A DNA stretch of 20,234 nucleotides, taken from the NCBI GenBank assembly GCA_004151065.3, contig NWUY0304726691.1, forward strand, positions 1 to 20,234, read 5' to 3'. The notes beneath the pieces were generated by a model, which worked only from the letters and a program-made list of their open reading frames with translations, searched no databases and had not been told where the DNA came from. The stretch's first letter is position 1. Each line of letters starts with the position of its first letter. The position numbers were made by a program, and so were the translations under genes. Origin of the DNA: Larix sibirica (Eukaryota; Streptophyta; Pinopsida; Pinales; Pinaceae). This document shows, piece after piece, positions 18,833 through 20,234 of this stretch.

Positions 18833-19299
18833 GTAACTATACTTGTCCTTCCTCCCCCTCGGTGCGGATGTCCATGGTTGGATAAATTCCAGTGTCATCG
18901 GGCAAGGACAGGGCAACAAACACAAATCTCTATTGCAGGTTAGCACTGCAACGACTCTGTTTCATTGTCTCGTGGTAGTTACCAGGGCATGATTTCCAGA
19001 AGGGACCTTATCTTCTTCAACACATGAATGCTCCAAGGTGTCTTGCCCACCTGTGATGGGTTATCATTGGGCATCGACATTCACACAGGAGATACAAAGA
19101 TTGGGTGAAGTTTGTGGTTGTGGGGTACCTTTCGTTCCAAGGTGGGTACAACCTTTCGGTCGGAAGTGTGTACTAGCTTCAGACGTGCATTAAATTTAGC
19201 ATCATATGTCGCTTTAGCATATTCCACCTCCTCTTCGGAATGCCTATATTGTTGTCTGTTTTTCCCCCCTGGCGTCCCTAAACTTCGTGGTTGACACTA

Positions 19300-19464
19300 A
19301 TGCCAGTGCCTTTCCTTGTCCAGTGTCCAGAAATATATTTGGTAGATAATTCTTCCGGGGACATTGCGGAGGCCGATCTAATTTATGTTGGTTCAGAAAG
19401 GTGTTCGATAGACGAACCCAATCCCATCATATGGGAGACACCTTCTGCTCCTCCAGCTACCTGA
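19300..19464 (+). CDS. Small open frame of 54 codons, unknown
   Basis: ATG at 19300 to TGA at 19462. The translation (MPVPFLVQCPEIYLVDNSSG, DIAEADLIYVGSERCSIDEP, ending SAPPAT) is acidic and looks protein-like. A pyrimidine tract and acceptor tccttgtccag|tg (ending 19320) precede most of it, so it could be an exon rather than a whole gene. A longer minus-strand open frame overlaps (19393-19686, Gly/Arg-rich) and is less convincing. No family recognised. Confidence 0.2.
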   Translation: MPVPFLVQCPEIYLVDNSSGDIAEADLIYVGSERCSIDEPNPIIWETPSAPPAT

Positions 19465-20110
19465 ACTCCAACAAAGATACTTTCTTCCCCCACAATGTTG
19501 GGGTCCAACAAAGATTTCTTCATTGTGGGGGCAAGTGTGGATGATTATGTTTACGTCAGCGATAGCATGGTACACATGTCTAGATTCTCTTTGTTTTCCA
19601 CCAACTTCCATCGTTGACCAAGCTACCTTCCCTCTACCCCTTGGATGCCCCTTTCCCATGCCCTCTCTCCCATGATCCAATGGCAAGAGGAATCTATCAG
19701 CATTCAGTTCGATGCCTAATTACACATATACCTACGTTGCTCGCTGTTTCCAACTTATCCCAAAGTTTGCCTATTTTTCTGCCCTTTTGAGTGTCAAATA
19801 ATAGCTGTTATCTTCTATATTTTGGGAAAGAGTTGTAGATTCCTACCCCACCATCCACCACCACAAACCTATTCACCCCCAAGGAAATGTCCTATGAACT
19901 GCTGGTATGGTTTGGGGCGTAAGGCTATGCATAGCCAACTTGACCTTGTTCTCATCCATCACCCATCCCTTTATTCGTTATAGAGGGTACCAATGCAACC
20001 TTTTACACAAGAAACATTGATTCTTGCATTGAGGAAATATCTAGTGATCTCAATTAGCCACCTTAAAACTTAGTGACATACGATTGTTTAAAAAAAAAGC
20101 CCCTCTTTAT
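19465..20110. other. Spacer with no supportable gene
   Basis: Stops interrupt all plus-strand frames. Possibly more debris from the same unidentified element as 18653-19464. A short inverted pair, ttcttcccccacaatgttgg (about 19481-19500) against cattgtgggggcaa (about 19521-19534), can form a small hairpin. Confidence 0.3.
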
Positions 20111-20234
20111 GTGGACATTCATTACCATCCATGGAACCTTCTCCGGTTTAAAATGAGTCCTTTAAGCAAAAGTGGACATTCATTACCATCCATGGAACCT
20201 TCTCCGGTTTAAAATGAGTCCTTTAAGCAAAAGT
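20111..20234. repeat. Two identical 61-bp tandem copies at the window end
   Basis: 20111-20171 and 20172-20232 are identical base for base. The last two bases (gt) could begin a third copy. The unit starts gtggacattcattaccatcc and ends tttaagcaaaa. The lack of any difference between copies contrasts with every other repeat in the window, so it is either very recent or an assembly effect at a sequence end. Confidence 0.95.

Noticed and set aside
18640-18946. Minus-strand frames of 63 and 80 codons
   Set aside because: They overlap each other and the more protein-like plus-strand frame at 18653, and show no family signature.
1-20234. CRISPR array, bacterial operons or rRNA genes
   Set aside because: No spaced direct repeats of CRISPR type and no rRNA-like conserved stretches were seen. 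The gene content and splice sites are those of a plant nucleus.

Overview
This is nuclear DNA from a land plant, almost certainly a seed plant. The evidence is a full-length leucine-rich-repeat receptor kinase of the RPK2/TOAD2 type, a decayed Ty3/gypsy retrotransposon, pentatricopeptide (PPR) remnants, plant-type splice sites and AT-rich spacers full of old repeats. The low gene density and heavy repeat decay would suit a large genome such as a gymnosperm's, but nothing here fixes the clade.

Layout. 1-3720: a broken Ty3/gypsy element on the minus strand (gag, zinc knuckle, protease, RT, RNase H), with no recognisable integrase. 3721-6330: AT-rich spacer with a 21-bp duplication, TA runs, a 123-bp tandem duplication, and two patches rich in aaccgg-type motifs that face each other. 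6685-7081: a likely two-exon gene for a 90-residue secreted peptide precursor with a signal peptide, no cysteine and a C-terminal GPDP core. 7670-9032: broken coding debris on the minus strand, including a clear PPR fragment. 9267-9950: duplicated foldback repeats. 10038-10130: a near-perfect hairpin whose right arm encodes a leucine-rich-repeat segment. 10790-10905: a tRNA-like SINE head on the minus strand. 11330-11565: a possible LINE-like 3' tail.

12243-15818 is the main gene, an intronless 1191-residue RPK2-like receptor kinase with all key kinase motifs. It has a 29-codon upstream ORF, a G-box and a telo-box in its leader or promoter region. 15819-20234 is gene-poor. It holds a decayed tandem array of about 100 bp units (17460-17930), scattered coding-like debris (18653-19464) and two identical 61-bp tandem copies running into the end of the window.

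How the parts may relate. RPK2-class receptors take part in CLE peptide signalling in other plants. The small secreted precursor about 5.2 kb upstream has a core shared with CLE peptides but lacks other CLE landmarks, so a ligand-receptor pairing is only an idea to test. The LRR-derived hairpin between them looks like a young small-RNA locus formed by inverted duplication of an LRR gene.
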